A stretch of 64,000 nucleotides of DNA from Kocuria coralli. Its GTDB lineage: Bacteria; Actinomycetota; Actinomycetes; Actinomycetales; Micrococcaceae. Shown piece after piece: positions 62,467 through 64,000 of this stretch. The first letter of the stretch is position 1; each line of letters begins with the position of its first letter. A model generated the notes under the pieces. It was not told the origin of the DNA. It worked only from the letters and a program-made list of their open reading frames with translations, and ran no database searches. The stretch is from positions 1-64,000 of the forward strand of contig NZ_ML708610.1 of the NCBI RefSeq assembly GCF_008831305.1. The letters run 5' to 3'. Both the position numbers and the translations under genes were made by a program.

Positions 62467-62625
62467 TTACCCGATCCCCGTTGCCGGCCGCCCGCATCGC
62501 CAGGTCGTGACCAGCCCGTTCCCGCCGGTTTCGGAGCCGATTGGGGCATAGTGGGATCGACGAGACCTCGGCCCTTCCACCGAGCGGTGGCCTGGAGCCC
62601 GTGTCCCCGAGCATTGGAGATCCTC

Positions 62626-63030
62626 TTGATTTGGCGTTGGCTGGTGAACGCGCTCGCCGTGGCGGCCGCGACCTTCCTGGTACCCGGCATCTACATCACG
62701 AACAGCAGCACGGGCGCCCAGGTGCTCGCGGTCATCGCCGTGGCCGCTGTTCTCGGTGCGCTGAACGCCGTGGTGAAACCGATCTTCACGATCCTCACCG
62801 GGTGCCTGGTGATCCTGACCTTCGGGCTCTTCCTGATCGTGATCAACGCGATCATGCTCCTGGCCGCCTCATGGATCATGAGCTGGTTCGGGGGAGCGTG
62901 GCACGTGGAGGGCTTCTGGCCGGCCGCCGTCCTGGGCTCCCTGGTGATCTCGGTGGTGAGCCTGGTCCTCGGCATGTTCGAGCCGCAGGGCCGCAGGAAC
63001 TACGGGAACTCCCCGGAGAGATACCGCTGA
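62626..63030 (+). CDS. YvlD-like / phage-holin-superfamily-IV membrane protein
   Basis: The 134-residue protein has four spans: WLVNALAVAAATFLVPGIYI, VLAVIAVAAVLGALNAVVKP, FTILTGCLVILTFGLFLIVI and AAVLGSLVISVVSLVLGM. The NAVVKP...TxxxxxLTxGLF pattern marks the YvlD/holin_4_2 family, which despite its name is chromosomal and of unknown function. The start is taken as TTG 62626 behind GGAG; a much longer open frame to 60100 is antisense to icd and not coding. Confidence 0.85.
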   Translation: MIWRWLVNALAVAAATFLVPGIYITNSSTGAQVLAVIAVAAVLGALNAVVKPIFTILTGCLVILTFGLFLIVINAIMLLAASWIMSWFGGAWHVEGFWPAAVLGSLVISVVSLVLGMFEPQGRRNYGNSPERYR

Positions 63031-63054
63031 GCGAGATACCGCTGAGGTCGATGG

Positions 63055-63930
63055 TCAGATGAGCATGACCAGGCTGACGGCCATGACCGCCATGCCCGCC
63101 ACCAGGCCGTAGACGGAGAGGTGGTGGCCGCCGTACTTCTCGGAGGTCGGCAGCAGCTTGTCCAGGGAGATGAACACCATGATCCCCGCGACGGCGGCGA
63201 ACACGACGCCGAACAGGGTGTCCGTCAGCCACGGCCGGAGCACCGCGAAACCGAGCACGGCGCCCACCGGCTCCGCCAGTCCGGAGACGAAGGCCAAGCC
63301 CAGCGCCTTCATCTTGGAGCCGGTGGCCTGGTAGACGGGCACGGCCACGGCGATGCCCTCCGGGACGTTGTGCAGCGCGATGGCCACCGTGACGGGGATG
63401 GCCAGCTCAGGGTCGGCCAGTGCCGTCATGAAGGTGGCGAACCCCTCGGGGAAGTTGTGGATCGCGATCGCCACCGCCGTCAGCAGCCCCATGCGCAGCA
63501 GGGCCGAGTCCCGGGCGCTGCGCACCGGCTCCGACGGCTGGAGGGGTCGTGCAGGACCCAGCGGGCCGCGGGGGATGTCCTGGGGCTCGTGGGTGAACTC
63601 ATGCGGGTTGGAATGGGCCGGGACCAGCCGGTCGATCACCGCGATCACGGCGATGCCGCCGAAGAATCCGCCCACCATGGCCCATGCGCCGGCGCGCTCG
63701 CCCCCCTCGGCCGCGAGGAACTCGTGCGCCTTGGGCAGGATCTCCACGAAAGAGACGTAGAGCATCACCCCGGCCGAGAACCCCAGGCTGATCGCCAGGA
63801 ACCGTGCATTGGCGCGGTCGGCCATGAACGCGGTCAGGCCGCCCAGGCCCGTGGCCAGCCCGGCCAGTAGCGTCAGGGTGAAGGCGATCCCCACACCGCC
63901 CGCGACTCCGCCGTCTAACAGACCGCCCAC
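63055..63930 (-). CDS. ZIP-family metal transporter (ZupT-like)
   Basis: The 291-residue protein has eight spans with two metal-site helices, AIAIHNFPEGFATFM and AIALHNVPEGIAVAVP (HNxPEG twice), as in ZupT. A cytosolic loop (about residues 105-145) is Pro-rich. It imports Zn2+ and possibly Fe2+ or Mn2+. The start is GTG 63930, five bases after the stop of the upstream gene, so translation is probably coupled. Confidence 0.92.
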   Translation of the reverse strand: MGGLLDGGVAGGVGIAFTLTLLAGLATGLGGLTAFMADRANARFLAISLGFSAGVMLYVSFVEILPKAHEFLAAEGGERAGAWAMVGGFFGGIAVIAVIDRLVPAHSNPHEFTHEPQDIPRGPLGPARPLQPSEPVRSARDSALLRMGLLTAVAIAIHNFPEGFATFMTALADPELAIPVTVAIALHNVPEGIAVAVPVYQATGSKMKALGLAFVSGLAEPVGAVLGFAVLRPWLTDTLFGVVFAAVAGIMVFISLDKLLPTSEKYGGHHLSVYGLVAGMAVMAVSLVMLI

Positions 63931-63935
63931 CAGCG

Positions 63936-64000
63936 TTACAGGTAACGGGCCGGGTCGAAGGAATCCAGCTCGATGATCCGCAGTCGCGGCAGGGGAGCGT
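63936..64000 (-). CDS. C-terminal end of an unidentified gene (runs off the window)
   Basis: The last 20 codons read APLPRLRIIELDSFDPARYL before a TAA at 63936-63938. It is placed just upstream of the ZIP gene in the same direction, so it is probably its operon partner. Too little is present to assign a family. Confidence 0.5.
   Translation of the reverse strand, partial: APLPRLRIIELDSFDPARYL

Overview
The window is high-GC DNA from an actinobacterium, most likely a Micrococcales-type organism; the genus cannot be fixed from the sequence alone. Pointers are the GC-rich codon use, frequent GTG/TTG starts behind good ribosome-binding sites, a monomeric NADP isocitrate dehydrogenase, MmyB-type and PucR-type regulators, a DUF3817 protein, paired CrcB genes and a CGNR zinc-finger protein.

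Region 1 (1-5400) is a lower-GC accessory island. An IS3 orfA gene is cut at the left edge by an IS30-type terminal repeat. It is followed by an AT-rich gene-poor stretch, a 670-residue coiled-coil protein of unknown function (965-2977), and a graveyard where an IS3 orfB remnant is itself split by an IS30 remnant (3371-4225). Next comes a small operon of single-span membrane proteins whose second gene is truncated by the IS3 remnant. Region 2 (5400-18050) is a patchwork of small housekeeping-like or accessory genes: DUF1801, quinone oxidoreductase, CGNR protein, haloalkane-dehalogenase-like hydrolase, an orphan PD-(D/E)XK nuclease, GrpB, a reductase, a terpene-cyclase-fold protein, small regulators, an amidohydrolase, a usp-crcB-crcB fluoride module, a VOC protein and DUF3817.

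Region 3 (18100-24400) holds a secreted GDSL hydrolase, an aminoglycoside-phosphotransferase-like kinase flanked by two inverted copies of a long palindromic repeat, an ArsB/NhaD-like permease, a TfdB-like flavin phenol hydroxylase and an isoaspartyl methyltransferase. Region 4 (24600-40800) is catabolic. A GntP permease, CaiB-type CoA-transferase and HMG-CoA-lyase-like enzyme form one cassette beside an IclR regulator. A LysR gene is divergent from SDR-SDR-NhaC-FMO. A class III transaminase and mmsA form a beta-alanine or 3-aminoisobutyrate module, divergent from a PucR regulator.

Region 5 (40800-64000) carries a YcaQ-like/Nei-Fpg glycosylase pair, a CDF transporter, a secreted CAP protein, a formaldehyde dehydrogenase, a quinone oxidoreductase, a frameshifted hydrolase, a Tat-exported esterase under a palindromic operator, a D-threonine-aldolase/D-serine-dehydratase-like enzyme and an AI-2E family permease. 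It ends with an SbcCD/YhaNO-like nuclease-ATPase pair, a patatin with a His/Asp-rich insert, a LapA protein, a lipid kinase, monomeric icd, a YvlD-like membrane protein and a ZIP metal transporter. Strong hairpins separate most convergent pairs.

The best candidates for something undescribed are the island protein at 965-2977, the truncated membrane-protein operon beside it, and the orphan nuclease at 8578-9759.
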